This document shows, one piece after another, positions 8,692 through 17,304 of a stretch of DNA of 29,404 nucleotides. Both the position numbers and the translations under genes were made by a program. Origin of the DNA: CAYWFP01 sp964457365 (lineage in GTDB: Bacteria; Planctomycetota; SZUA-567); the NCBI GenBank assembly GCA_964457365.1, contig CAYWFP010000049.1, positions 1 through 29,404 on the forward strand. The letters are read 5' to 3'. How positions within the stretch are numbered: position 1 is the stretch's first letter; each line of letters begins with the position of its first letter. The notes beneath the pieces were generated by a model that was given only the letters and a program-made list of their open reading frames with translations, was not told where the DNA came from and did no database searches.

Positions 8692-8922
8692 TCAGTCGCT
8701 CTTCTCCGGGCCGACGCGCTCGAAGCCGGCGACGGGGTGGGTCTTGCCGTATGCCTTCTCGATCATGTCGAGCAGCTTCATCCTGGCTTTCTCGTAGATT
8801 TTCTCGGTGACTTTCCGGTTGTCTTTGCTCTTGACGATCTTGTCGTTCTCGAGGCGGAAGCTGTAAGCGTAGTTGTCCTCGACTACGTTGCCCTTTGGTT
8901 CGAGTCCGACAGTTGGCCCCAA
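8692..8922 (-). pseudogene. 3' remnant of an unidentified gene fused to a tRNA T-arm
   Basis: A 76-codon frame on the minus strand ends in GFERVGPEKSD. Its first ten codons (MGPTVGLEPK) are the antisense of the tRNA T-arm and acceptor end at 8897-8921, so the true N-terminus is missing. From about residue 11 the sequence (GNVVEDNYAYSFRLENDKIV and a Lys-rich helical tail) looks like genuine protein. It most likely represents the last 65 or so codons of a gene cut off at the tRNA-type junction. I cannot name the family. It could still be expressed from the chimeric start, but no ribosome binding site is evident. Confidence 0.5.
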
Positions 8923-9000
8923 GACACGCCATGCTCCGGGACGCGGAAGATGCGCTCGGGGCTTATCTTACGGATAGTCTGCGATGGAATCCGCGAATAC
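8897..9000 (+). repeat. Copy 2 of the tRNA 3'-end/terminator module (attachment-site-like)
   Basis: Bases 8897-8921 match the tRNA-Thr 3' end seen at 21044-21068, from the end of the T-stem through CCA, with T to C at the discriminator base. The following terminator and about 60 bp downstream are clearly related to copies 1 and 3 but more diverged. No anticodon arm precedes it, so it is not a functional tRNA gene. It marks the boundary between the kinase block and the phosphonate block. Confidence 0.75.
8933..8968 (+). terminator. Terminator hairpin of module copy 2
   Basis: The stem GCTCCG/CGGGGC with a lower CGC/GCG pairing is followed by TTATCT. It is weaker than the copies at 11 and 21080 because its T-run is broken, as expected of a decaying copy. 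Confidence 0.6.
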
Positions 9001-9063
9001 CTCCTGGGGAAGGAGTGAACGCGATGCGATTCGGTCATGCGGCCGGGAAAAAGTCAATCGGAA

Positions 9064-10404
9064 TCATGTCAATGCACTAATGGCTGTTTCAAGGATATCC
9101 AGAGCGTTGTTCATTTCTTCCTGCGAAATCGTCAGTGGCGGCGCGAGCGTCAGGACGCTGCCGCAGGAGACCTTGAAGCTCAAGCCCCGCTCGAGGCAGG
9201 CGTAGAGAACCGCTTCGGCCTCGTCGCACGCAGGCCGGCTGGCCCGGATCAACTCCACCCCAAGGAGCAGCCCCACGCCGCGGACATCGCCGATCAGCGC
9301 ATACTGCCGCTGCATGGTCCGCAGTCGCCCCAGCGCATATGCCCCCAGCTCGTTCGCCCGCAGGAGAAGATTCTCCTCGTCGATGACTTCAATAGCCGCC
9401 AGCGCGGCGGCGGCGCCGACAGGCGACTTTTCGTGGGTGTAATGCCCCAGGGCGATGTCGCCGGCAACGTCGAGGTCTTCGCGGGCGATCATCGCCGCCA
9501 TGGGAAAAACCGCGCCGCCGAGCCCTTTGCCGATGACGAGGATGTCCGGCGCCACGCCGGTATGTTCGCAGGCGAAGAATTTCCCCGTGCGCCCGAGGCA
9601 CGTCGGGATCTCGTCGAAGATCAGGAGCGCCCCATGCCGATCGCAGATCTCCCGCACCCGCGGCCAGTAGCCGGGAGGCGGCTGGCAGACGGCGGTGCAA
9701 CGGATCGGCTCGGCGATAAAAGCGCCGATATCGCCCTCGGTCTCGAAGACGTATTCGACGTAATCGGTACTCGCCATCGCATTCGTGCTCTTGACGCCGA
9801 AGGCGCTCCCGGGTGGCGCCGGCGGCGGGACGTGGATGCAGCCCGGTAGCAGCGGACCGATGCCCTTGCGGAAGACCGCTTCGCCGCCGATACTGATCGC
9901 GTCGAGCGAGGCACCGTGAAAGGAATCCCACCAGGAGACGGTCTTGAAGCGCCCGGTGGTCTTCCGCATCAACTTCAGCGCCATGCCCAACGCCGCGGTG
10001 CCTCCAGGGGCGAAGAGAATCTTGCCGAGATTGCCCGATGCACGGTCGGCGAGCGTCTTCGCCAACGCGATCGCCGGTTCGTTCGTATAGCGGCGCGGGC
10101 AGAAAGGGAGTGTGTCGAGTTGGCGTTTGATAGCCTCGATCACCCGCGGGTGACCGTAGCCGACCTGGTGGACGCTGTTACCGTGAAAATCCAGGAGGCG
10201 CTTGCCACTTGCAGTGGACAGGCATGATCCATCGGCGCCGGTGACGACATCGAGGCACGGCGTCGAGAGCGACTGGTGCAGAAAATAGCGCGAGTCCTCT
10301 TCCAGGATCGCCCGTGTCGTCTCGTCCAGGTTCTTCTCGGTCCAGGCCCGCCGCCGCGGCGAGAGGTTGATATCCCCCTCGGAACGGTCGGGCTGGTCCG
10401 GCAT
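9064..10404 (-). CDS. pbfA: PLP-dependent class III aminotransferase-fold enzyme, probable (R)-1-hydroxy-2-aminoethylphosphonate ammonia-lyase
   Basis: This 446-residue protein has the fold-type I class III pattern: FHG (162-164), LIFDEIP with D264 for the PLP nitrogen, and K293 in VIGKGLGG as the Schiff-base lysine. The stretches DINLSPRRRAW, YFLHQSLSTPCLDV, CPRRYTN and GHYTHEKSP are typical, as I recall, of the PbfA family. PbfA eliminates ammonia from (R)-1-hydroxy-2-aminoethylphosphonate to give phosphonoacetaldehyde, the PhnX substrate. The assignment rests on family recognition plus context; a transaminase acting on an aminophosphonate is the alternative. It is the last gene of the ABC-importer operon, 27 bp after the permease, with only a weak ribosome binding site (CGGGA). 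No hydroxylating PbfB/PbfC-type enzymes are nearby, which suggests the hydroxylated compound is taken up ready-made. Confidence 0.8.
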   Translation of the reverse strand: MPDQPDRSEGDINLSPRRRAWTEKNLDETTRAILEEDSRYFLHQSLSTPCLDVVTGADGSCLSTASGKRLLDFHGNSVHQVGYGHPRVIEAIKRQLDTLPFCPRRYTNEPAIALAKTLADRASGNLGKILFAPGGTAALGMALKLMRKTTGRFKTVSWWDSFHGASLDAISIGGEAVFRKGIGPLLPGCIHVPPPAPPGSAFGVKSTNAMASTDYVEYVFETEGDIGAFIAEPIRCTAVCQPPPGYWPRVREICDRHGALLIFDEIPTCLGRTGKFFACEHTGVAPDILVIGKGLGGAVFPMAAMIAREDLDVAGDIALGHYTHEKSPVGAAAALAAIEVIDEENLLLRANELGAYALGRLRTMQRQYALIGDVRGVGLLLGVELIRASRPACDEAEAVLYACLERGLSFKVSCGSVLTLAPPLTISQEEMNNALDILETAISALT

Positions 10405-10431
10405 GGCAGAATCCCGTGACTGACGAAAGGC

Positions 10432-12465
10432 TCAGCGTTTGCGCCAGGCCTCGGTGCTGCGACGCAGGAAGTAGGTCGCGCCCTCGAACAGGAGACGGAC
10501 CACGATATTGGTCAGCACGATCAACATGCACATCGCCGAGGCGGCTGTCTCATCGCCGGCGTCGCTCATGTTGACCACGGCGACGGCAGCGACGCGGGTG
10601 TCGGTGGAGTAGAGGAAGATCAGCGCCGAAACCGTGGCCATGGAACTGACGAAATAGAACATCATCACCTCAAGGATCGCCGGCAAACAGACCGGGACGG
10701 TGACGCGGAAGAAGGTTACGTAGAACGGCACCGACATCGATTCGCTCACCGTCTCGAATTCCTTGTCGAGTTGCCGCAGGGCGGTGGTGCAGGTAAGAAA
10801 ACTGACGGTGAAGAAGTGGACGATATTGGCGATGACCATGACCCAAACCGTGCCATAGACGCCGTGCATGGGATTGCTCGGGTTGTTGAAAAAAAAGATG
10901 TAGGCGATGCCGATCACCAGTCCCGGCAGAGCGAGCGGCAGGATGGAGAGAAAGTAGGCGATCTGTCTCAGCCAGGTCATGCCCTTGGTCTTCTCGATCA
11001 GGTAGGCGGTGACGAAGGTCAGTGCCGCGCCGATGACCGCTGTCAACCCGGCCATGCGAAGACTGTTCCAGTAGTCCTTGTAGCTGCCGCTGGTATCGGC
11101 GAAGAGATAATGCTTCAATGTCAGTGACAGGTCGTAAGGCCACATCTTCAACAACGACCCGTAACCGGCCATGAAGAGCATGGTCAGAATGCACGCGGCG
11201 ATCAGACAGCAGACGCCGAACATCGGCCAGTCCACCGAGGGCGTCTTCTTCGGCACCAGCGGTACCGCACGCGCGGTGATGGCCGCGGAGGCGCGGCGCT
11301 GGATGATGCGGTCGGCGATGAAGCTGATCACCGCCGGGATCAGGAGGATGATGCTCACCGTCGCGCCCATGCCGAAATTCTGCTGCCCGACGACCTGTTT
11401 GTAGATGTCTACGGCGAGGACGGTGTACTGGCCGCCGACGACCTTCGGCGCGCCGAAGTCGGTGAAGGAGAGGGTGAAGCAGACGAAGACAGCGCTGATG
11501 AGGCCGTACTTGACCCCCGGCAGCGTGACGGTGAGGAAGGTGCGGATCTTTCCCGCTCCCAGGCTCGAGGCCGCCTCGTAGAGTCGCGCGTCGGTGTTGG
11601 ACAAGGCCACGGTGAGGATCATCAGAGCCGGCGGGAAGGTGAAGGTCACCTCGGCGATGAGGATGCCCCAGAAGCCGTAGAAGGGGTTGCCGGCACCGAA
11701 CTGCAGGCCCAGGAGCTGATGGGTGACCAGCCCCTTGTTGCCGAAGAGATAGACCAGCGAGAGGCCGTAGAGCATCGTCGGCGCGAACAGAGGCAGCATT
11801 GCCACGACGCGGAAGAAAAGTTTGGCCGGCATCGCGGTTCGGGTCAGACCGAAAGCGTACAGAAAAGCCAGCAGGACCGAGATGACGGTGGTCCACGCGC
11901 CGACCTTGATGCTGTTGAAAACGGCGATCCGAAGATTAGCGTTGGTGAAGTAGGTGTTGAAATTCTTCAACCCGATGAAGCGCGGAACGATGAGCAGGTA
12001 ATCGTCGGGTCCGAGGGTGGTGCCGTCGATGATCCAGGCATTGCCGCGCACCCGGACCTCGATGGGCCGTGTCTCGATCCATTCGCCGCGCAATTCGACC
12101 TTCCGGGCGCGCGCCCAGTGGCCGTCCCGGGCGAAGCCGGCGGCGACGCCGTCGAAATCGATCTGGCCGTCGACCGGCGTGAGCGATTGGCCGTCGACGA
12201 CGATTTCGTTCTCGTCCTTGTCGAAAACGATGCGACGGCCGGCGATGCGGAACTCGTTGCCATCGTCCCAAACGGCGACGGTGAACTCGGCGTTGGTCGC
12301 GCGCTCGATCACCTCCCAAAGCGGCATCACGACCACCGAGAAAAGCCACGCGGCAATAAGGCCGACGACGACGAGGCGGACGTAGTCCTCGGTGCTGCGA
12401 TGCTGCTTGACCCTCTGGCGGCTGATCACTTCAAGTTCGGTTTGCGGCTGGGAGGCGTCGCTCAT
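10432..12465 (-). CDS. ABC transporter permease, double-length, 2-aminoethylphosphonate type
   Basis: This 677-residue permease contains two tandem BPD_transp_1 halves, as in the putative 2-aminoethylphosphonate importers (PhnU2-like). Each half carries an EAA-type loop for ATPase contact: EAASSLGAGKIRTFLTVTLP and ETVSESMSVPFYVTFFRVTVP. The first membrane helix spans about residues 30-50. It is followed by a hydrophilic, probably beta-rich insert of about 110-130 residues (52-180) before the next helix. Such a domain is not typical, to my knowledge, of these permeases, which usually have about 550-580 residues. The insert would face the periplasm and could contact the binding protein. AAGGAA lies 7 bp before the ATG. 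The gene is 45 bp downstream of the ATPase gene and 27 bp upstream of the PbfA-like gene, in one operon. Confidence 0.88.
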   Translation of the reverse strand: MSDASQPQTELEVISRQRVKQHRSTEDYVRLVVVGLIAAWLFSVVVMPLWEVIERATNAEFTVAVWDDGNEFRIAGRRIVFDKDENEIVVDGQSLTPVDGQIDFDGVAAGFARDGHWARARKVELRGEWIETRPIEVRVRGNAWIIDGTTLGPDDYLLIVPRFIGLKNFNTYFTNANLRIAVFNSIKVGAWTTVISVLLAFLYAFGLTRTAMPAKLFFRVVAMLPLFAPTMLYGLSLVYLFGNKGLVTHQLLGLQFGAGNPFYGFWGILIAEVTFTFPPALMILTVALSNTDARLYEAASSLGAGKIRTFLTVTLPGVKYGLISAVFVCFTLSFTDFGAPKVVGGQYTVLAVDIYKQVVGQQNFGMGATVSIILLIPAVISFIADRIIQRRASAAITARAVPLVPKKTPSVDWPMFGVCCLIAACILTMLFMAGYGSLLKMWPYDLSLTLKHYLFADTSGSYKDYWNSLRMAGLTAVIGAALTFVTAYLIEKTKGMTWLRQIAYFLSILPLALPGLVIGIAYIFFFNNPSNPMHGVYGTVWVMVIANIVHFFTVSFLTCTTALRQLDKEFETVSESMSVPFYVTFFRVTVPVCLPAILEVMMFYFVSSMATVSALIFLYSTDTRVAAVAVVNMSDAGDETAASAMCMLIVLTNIVVRLLFEGATYFLRRSTEAWRKR

Positions 12466-12510
12466 GGCATTCCTTCGCTGTCGGTCATGCCGGCGATGAA
12501 CAGAATCGTA

Positions 12511-13701
12511 TCACGAGGCACCGGCGGCGACGGCTTCCTTCCCGGACCCGGCGAAGGGGAGCACACGCTCGGGCGGTAAATAGACGCTGATCTCCGATCC
12601 TTCCTCGACGTTCAGGCGCTCGAGTACCTCCGAGGGTACGTCGGTCTCCAGGACCAGCCAGGTCAGGTCGTCTCCGCCGGCGTTGACCGCCAGCTCCAGC
12701 CGGTAGAAGGCGCCACGAAACTCGATACTGCGCACCTTGGTATTGAAGACGTTCTTCTCCGCGTCATCCTCGTGCATCGCGCGCACGGCATAGGGGCGCG
12801 AGAGATCGTCGACATTCTGCAGCAGGCGCACCTCCTCGGGACGGATCGAGACGGTGGCCTTCTGTCCGACCAGATCCTTGCCTGATCCGGGGCGGACATG
12901 CAGGACCAGGTCACCGAAAGTCGCCGTATCGGCGTCTTTGATCGACCAGTTCTCAAGAAAGTTGACCGTGCCGATAAAGCCGGCGACGAACGGATTCTCC
13001 GGCTCGTGGTACAGCTCAGGCGGTGAGGCGTACTGCATCAGCACTCCCTTGCTCATCACCACGATGCGGTCGGCCATGGTCAGCGCTTCCTCCTGGTCGT
13101 GGGTGACCATGACGGTGGTGACGCCGAGGCGTTTCTGCAGATGACGGATCTCCGAGCGCAGCTTCACCCGCACGCGCGCGTCCAGCGCCGAGAGCGGTTC
13201 GTCCAGCAGCAGCAGCGACGGATCGGTCGCCAGAGCGCGCGCCAGGGCCACGCGTTGCTGCTGGCCGCCGGACATCTGCGCGGGGTACTTCTGCTCGCTC
13301 CCGGGGAGGCCAACCATCTTCAGCAGCTCCTCCACCCGGTGGCGGATCATACCGCCGGACTTGCCCTGCCTGGGCATGCCGTAGGCGACGTTCTGCAGGA
13401 CCGTAAGATTCGGAAAGAGGGCATACGACTGGAAGACGATGCCGCACTTGCGCTTGGCGGTGGGATAACGCGAGACGTCCTCGCCCTGCAGTAGCACCTG
13501 GCCGCTGTTGTGTTCCTCGAGGCCGGCGATGACCCGCAACAGCGTGGTCTTGCCGCAGCCGCTGGGGCCGAGGATGGAGACGAACTCGCCCTTGCGGATG
13601 CCCACGGAGACGTCGTCGAGCGCGCAGAAGCTGCCGAACATCTTGTAGATGTTGCGGCATTCCAGGAAAAAGTCGGCCTCCTCGGGTTGCCCGGCGTTCA
13701 T
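12511..13701 (-). CDS. phnT: ABC transporter ATP-binding protein, 2-aminoethylphosphonate type
   Basis: This 396-residue ATPase has Walker A GPSGCGKT (45-52), the ABC signature MSGGQQQR (143-150), Walker B LLLLDEP (163-169), the D-loop SALDA and the switch histidine H201. After about residue 240 comes a TOBE-type beta-rich domain, with an FIGTVNFLEN entry and PEEVRLL, as in importers of the PotA/FbpC/PhnT class. It would energise the double permease encoded next. Its place between a phosphonate-type binding protein and the permease supports the 2-aminoethylphosphonate role; sequence alone could also fit an iron or polyamine importer. GGGGGAG is placed well for the ATG at 13701. A hairpin in the upstream gap probably lowers its expression relative to the binding protein. 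Confidence 0.88.
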   Translation of the reverse strand: MNAGQPEEADFFLECRNIYKMFGSFCALDDVSVGIRKGEFVSILGPSGCGKTTLLRVIAGLEEHNSGQVLLQGEDVSRYPTAKRKCGIVFQSYALFPNLTVLQNVAYGMPRQGKSGGMIRHRVEELLKMVGLPGSEQKYPAQMSGGQQQRVALARALATDPSLLLLDEPLSALDARVRVKLRSEIRHLQKRLGVTTVMVTHDQEEALTMADRIVVMSKGVLMQYASPPELYHEPENPFVAGFIGTVNFLENWSIKDADTATFGDLVLHVRPGSGKDLVGQKATVSIRPEEVRLLQNVDDLSRPYAVRAMHEDDAEKNVFNTKVRSIEFRGAFYRLELAVNAGGDDLTWLVLETDVPSEVLERLNVEEGSEISVYLPPERVLPFAGSGKEAVAAGAS

Positions 13702-13740
13702 CCGTTCTCCCCCTTTGTGTGCGGCGCCTCGTGATGATAA

Positions 13741-13783
13741 GAACCGCCGGCCCGCGCGGGGCGGACCGGCGGCGAGACGGTTC
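13741..13783 (-). promoter_or_regulatory. Intercistronic hairpin between binding-protein and ATPase genes
   Basis: GAACCG (13741-13746) can pair with CGGTTC (13778-13783), and CCGCCGG (13744-13750) with CCGGCGG (13766-13772). No U-tract follows. Stable hairpins just after the binding-protein gene of ABC operons commonly protect the upstream mRNA or attenuate the rest, which raises binding-protein output over the membrane parts. That role is inferred from position. Confidence 0.55.
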
Positions 13784-13789
13784 TGTCCG

Positions 13790-14839
13790 TTACTTCGGCG
13801 CGCTCTTGGCGTCGTAGCGCTTCGACCATTCCTTGAGGATGCGGTCGCGGTTCTTGGCGGCCCAGTCGAAGTCGTTGTTCTTCAGGAGCTGACCGGCCGG
13901 ATCCTCCGGGTAGCCCATCTTGATCAGCTCCGGATCGATCGGCATCTCCATGGCGATGATCGGGTAGATCTTGGAATACATCTTCATGCAGTCCTCGCCG
14001 ATGGCCCAGTCCAGGAAGAGTTTGGCCGACTTCTTGATCTTGGGTTTGTTAATCAGGGCGTTGGCCTCCAAGTCGTACCCGGAGCCTTCCTTGGGCATGG
14101 TCAGTTCGATCGGCTCGCCGCTCTTCTTCTGCTTGATCGCGCGGTAGGCGAAGCTGATGCCGATGGGATACTCGCCCTTGCCGGCCATCTTAGCGGGCTT
14201 CGAGCCCGAGTGTGTATAGACGGCGATGTTCTCGTGCAGCTTGTCGAGGTACTTCCAGCCCTCTTCCTCGCCCATGAGCTGCAGGATCGCCGATACGGTC
14301 AGGAAGCCGGTGCCCGAACTGGCGGGGTTGGGCATGACCAGCTTGCCCTTGTAGACGGGTTTGATCAGATCTTCGTACGACTTCGGGTACGGCAGGCCCA
14401 ACTTCTTGGTCTCTATGGTGTTGTTGGCGAAACCGGTCATCCACGCCTTGATGCCGACCCAGTGCGGCTCGTCGTGCTTCTGGTCATAGAAGCTCTTCTT
14501 CAGCTTGTCCAGCCCTTCGGGCTTGTATCCCTTGAGCATCCCGACCTGGTCACAGAGCATAAGGCTCGTCGCGGCCGTGCCCCAGACCACGTCGGCCTGC
14601 GGATTGTCTTTTTCCGCCAGCAGCTTCGCGGTCATGATGCCCGTCGAGTCGCGAACGATTTTCAGCGTGATCTCCGGGTGCTTCGCTTCCCAGTCCTTCT
14701 TGTAAATGACGATCTCGTCGTCCTCGAGCGCGGTGTAGACGATCAATTCCTCGCCCGCGAACACACACACGCCCAGCGCCAGCAGCAGGCTCGTCGCCGC
14801 CGCGGTCATCTTAGTGAACCACCTGCCCAGTCCGTTCAT
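13790..14839 (-). CDS. phnS: Periplasmic binding protein of the 2-aminoethylphosphonate ABC importer
   Basis: This 349-residue solute-binding protein starts with a signal peptide (MNGLGRWFTKMTAAATS, a hydrophobic core, cleavage near VFAG). The mature part begins ELIVYTALEDDEI and contains DSTGIMTAKLLAEKDNPQA with DVVWGTAATS. That pattern is typical of the iron-type fold group that includes the putative 2-aminoethylphosphonate-binding proteins (PhnS2-like). The ATG at 14839 was chosen over an upstream in-frame ATG at 14878 because AAGGGGAA lies just before it and the signal peptide fits. As the first gene of its operon it captures the substrate for the ATPase and permease encoded next. Specificity for 2-aminoethylphosphonate rather than its hydroxylated form is not resolved, and the PbfA-like gene in the same operon leaves both possible. 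Confidence 0.87.
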   Translation of the reverse strand: MNGLGRWFTKMTAAATSLLLALGVCVFAGEELIVYTALEDDEIVIYKKDWEAKHPEITLKIVRDSTGIMTAKLLAEKDNPQADVVWGTAATSLMLCDQVGMLKGYKPEGLDKLKKSFYDQKHDEPHWVGIKAWMTGFANNTIETKKLGLPYPKSYEDLIKPVYKGKLVMPNPASSGTGFLTVSAILQLMGEEEGWKYLDKLHENIAVYTHSGSKPAKMAGKGEYPIGISFAYRAIKQKKSGEPIELTMPKEGSGYDLEANALINKPKIKKSAKLFLDWAIGEDCMKMYSKIYPIIAMEMPIDPELIKMGYPEDPAGQLLKNNDFDWAAKNRDRILKEWSKRYDAKSAPK

Positions 14840-15161
14840 GCCGTTCCCCTTTTGTACTCCATCCCCTCTGCAACGCACCCCGCCAACCCGTTGGCGGAGA
14901 TATGCATTCGTGACATCGGTCTGTCGAGACAGTCAGGCCCGAAATCCCCTGACGCAGACCGGAGTGTAATTTTCGGACTTACTAACCGCGCCTAAAAATA
15001 CCTTGCAGGCAACCCGTCGATAATGCCTGATTTACTGCTTCTTCGGCCACCGCGTGCGCAATGTATTTGATGGCGCGATTAGTAGTTGTCGGTGAGGGAA
15101 ACATTAGTATTTGGTGAATGGTGTTGAAGAGCGGAATCGAATCTATAAGGAAGATAAAGAT
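14840..15161 (-). promoter_or_regulatory. Upstream region of the importer operon with two dyads
   Basis: There is no gene here. A perfect hairpin CCGCCAA-CCCG-TTGGCGG lies at 14880-14897, about 40 bp before the binding-protein start, and a dyad CTGTC-GA-GACAG lies at 14921-14932. Either may serve as an operator or leader structure. I found no convincing -35/-10 pair on the minus strand, and the LysR palindrome seen at 19844 is not repeated here, so this operon may be controlled differently. The rest is AT-richer and featureless. Confidence 0.4.
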
Positions 15162-15201
15162 TTATAACAAAACAGCACCAGCCTGTTCCCAAGCCGGTGC
15201 T
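15162..15201 (-). terminator. Strong Rho-independent terminator of the phnWX operon
   Basis: Read on the minus strand, AGCACCGGCTTG pairs with CAGGCTGGTGCT around a GGAA loop. This 12-bp stem (two G-U pairs) is followed by GTTTTGTTAT. It begins 28 bp after the phnX stop and separates this operon from the importer operon downstream. Confidence 0.85.
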
Positions 15202-15229
15202 AATGCCTCTATGTCAGGGCAATGCCGGA

Positions 15230-16060
15230 TTACGGTGTTTCGCCTTGCGCCAGTCGGGTGTTGACCAACTCGATCGTGGCGGGCAGTTCCTCGATGCTGT
15301 CGATGACGTAATGAGCACCGGCCGCGGCGAGGCGCGCGCGCGCGGTCTTCAGGCGACTGGTCAAATCGTCCGACGGCATCGCTTCCACCTCGACCAAGGG
15401 AAGGCCGAGCATGTTACCGGTTTTGGCTACACCCACGCTCCATACTCCCGCGCTCAGCCCGGCCTCGATATCGCTGACGGTGTCGCCGATCTTGATTACC
15501 GCAGCGGGAGGATAGACGCCGGTGGCTTCCATGCAGCGATAGATCATCCACGGCGCGGGGCGTCCGTCGGCTACCTGAGCCGCCGAGCAGGAGGCGTCGG
15601 GCTTGTAGCCCTGCTTCGCCGCGGCGTCGAGAACCAGATTGATCATCTCGACGTTGTAGCCGGTCGTCGCGCCGATGCGGATGCTTTGTCGCTGAAGCTG
15701 CCGCATCACCTCTGCCGTACCGGGGATGAGATCATAGAACTGCGGCAGGCAGGCGAGTTGCATCGGGATGAACTCCTCGAACATCTGCTTGATGTCGCCT
15801 TCGGTGCATGCACGGTCGTGCTTCTCCCGCCACTGCGCGGCAATGGCGGGCATCCGGCTCATGATGCGGATGTGATCACGCTTGTGCATGCCCATGGGCC
15901 CGCGCGCCTGCTCGACCGTGGCGTCGATTCCATGGTTCCTGAACAACTCCATGAACGCGCCGGCCGGGGCGCAACTGCCGTAGTCGACCGTGGTGCCGGC
16001 TAGGTCGGCGACGACGAGGGCAACGGTGCCGGTGTAACAACGCTGATAACGATAGGTCAT
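15230..16060 (-). CDS. phnX: Phosphonoacetaldehyde hydrolase (phosphonatase)
   Basis: This 276-residue enzyme of the HAD superfamily cleaves the C-P bond of phosphonoacetaldehyde to acetaldehyde and phosphate. The nucleophile is D19 in VVADLAGTTVDYG, a variant of the family's DxAGT motif. The Schiff-base lysine is K60 in MGMHKRDHIR. Later HAD motifs are GATTGYN and the metal-binding GDTVSDIEAG. The ATG at 16060 has GAGGAG 8 bp upstream; the open frame extends further upstream, but only as overlap with phnW. It lies 20 bp after phnW at the end of the operon, the standard pairing for 2-aminoethylphosphonate degradation. It would also consume phosphonoacetaldehyde made by the PbfA-like lyase. 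Length and all key residues fit, so it should be functional. Confidence 0.95.
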   Translation of the reverse strand: MTYRYQRCYTGTVALVVADLAGTTVDYGSCAPAGAFMELFRNHGIDATVEQARGPMGMHKRDHIRIMSRMPAIAAQWREKHDRACTEGDIKQMFEEFIPMQLACLPQFYDLIPGTAEVMRQLQRQSIRIGATTGYNVEMINLVLDAAAKQGYKPDASCSAAQVADGRPAPWMIYRCMEATGVYPPAAVIKIGDTVSDIEAGLSAGVWSVGVAKTGNMLGLPLVEVEAMPSDDLTSRLKTARARLAAAGAHYVIDSIEELPATIELVNTRLAQGETP

Positions 16061-16080
16061 GGCGATTCTCCTCGTGTCTC

Positions 16081-17226
16081 TCAGGTCCGCATGGCCGTCA
16101 GGTCGACATGCATCTCGCGAAGCGCGCGCTCGATCGCGCCCAGCAGGTCGCGGACGTCGCTCTCGAAGACACGCCCGATGCTGCCGATGCGGAAGCAGTC
16201 GGCGTCGCCGACCTTCCCCGGGTAGATGACGTAGTTCTGCTCGTTGAGCATCTCGTAGAAGCGCGCGAAGTCCCAGTTCGGATGATCCGGTGAGTAGAAC
16301 GAGGTGATGATGTAGCCCTGCATCTCGGGACGCAGGTATTCGCGGAAGCCCAACTCGCGCATGCCTTCGCGCAAGACGTCGCTGTTGCGCTTGTAGCGAG
16401 CCGCACGCGCGTCGACGCCGCCCTCGGCCTCGAGTTCCTTTAACGCTTGTTGATAAGCCATGATCGACTGCACCGGCGGTGTGAAGCGAAACTGACCGTT
16501 CTTCTCCAGGCCCTGCCACTGCGCGTGCAGATCCAGCGAGAGACTCCGCGCCCAGCCGGCGGTGGCTTTCAGCGTCTCGATGCGCGCGAGGATGAAGCTG
16601 AAGCCCGGGACGCCCTCCACGCACTTGTTCGCGGAACTGCAGAGGTAGTCGATGTTGCACTCGGCGAGGTTCGTCGGCACCGCGCCGAAGGCGCTCATCG
16701 CGTCGACGAAGAAGGTCCGCCCCGCTGCAAGGACAACCTCACCGACCTGCTTGATCGGATTGATGATGCCGCTCGTCGTTTCACAGTGGCACATGGAGAC
16801 CTGGAAGATCTCCGGATCCTCCGTCAGCGCTTTCTCGACATCGGCCGGGTTCGGAAGCTCCGACTCGGAGTACTCCAGCGTGACCACGGGGATCTTGAGC
16901 ATCTGAGCCATTTTAACCACGCGGCGGCCGTAGGCGCCGTTGACGACCACCAGGAGTTTCCTGCCTTCGGGGATGGTCGAGCCGACTACCGACTCCAGAC
17001 CGAAGGTGCCCGCACCCTGCATCAGCACGGCAGTGTATTCGTCCTCGCTCGCCTCGCCGATCTCGACGAGACGCCGCCGGACGTCGCGGATGATGCCGAT
17101 GAACTCGTAGTCGCGCGAGCCCAGATCGCGCAGCATCGTCTGCTTGACCGTGCGACTGGTCGTCAACGGCCCGGGGGTGAAGAGTATCTTGTCCTTCCAA
17201 CCGGGGATCGCCTGTTCGGTATTCAT
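16081..17226 (-). CDS. phnW: 2-aminoethylphosphonate--pyruvate transaminase
   Basis: This 381-residue class V PLP enzyme transfers the amino group of 2-aminoethylphosphonate to pyruvate, giving phosphonoacetaldehyde and L-alanine. The N-terminal LFTPGPLTTSRTVKQTML and the RDYEF segment are family signatures. D175 in FFVDAMSAFGAVP contacts the PLP ring nitrogen, and K201 in SSANKCVEGVPGF is the Schiff-base lysine. The ATG at 17226 has a strong AAGGAGGAG and aligns with the family start; an earlier in-frame ATG at 17283 lacks this. It stands 78 bp after the glutamate dehydrogenase gene and 20 bp before phnX. No alanine dehydrogenase is encoded in the window, so recycling of alanine must use another route, perhaps transamination coupled to the adjacent glutamate dehydrogenase. 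Confidence 0.95.
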   Translation of the reverse strand: MNTEQAIPGWKDKILFTPGPLTTSRTVKQTMLRDLGSRDYEFIGIIRDVRRRLVEIGEASEDEYTAVLMQGAGTFGLESVVGSTIPEGRKLLVVVNGAYGRRVVKMAQMLKIPVVTLEYSESELPNPADVEKALTEDPEIFQVSMCHCETTSGIINPIKQVGEVVLAAGRTFFVDAMSAFGAVPTNLAECNIDYLCSSANKCVEGVPGFSFILARIETLKATAGWARSLSLDLHAQWQGLEKNGQFRFTPPVQSIMAYQQALKELEAEGGVDARAARYKRNSDVLREGMRELGFREYLRPEMQGYIITSFYSPDHPNWDFARFYEMLNEQNYVIYPGKVGDADCFRIGSIGRVFESDVRDLLGAIERALREMHVDLTAMRT

Positions 17227-17304
17227 CGTCTCCTCCTTCTGCCCGTCACTGTAAGGGATAATCGAGTCCGTCCTGAGACACAACGGCCTAACCGAAAAAT
17301 CACG

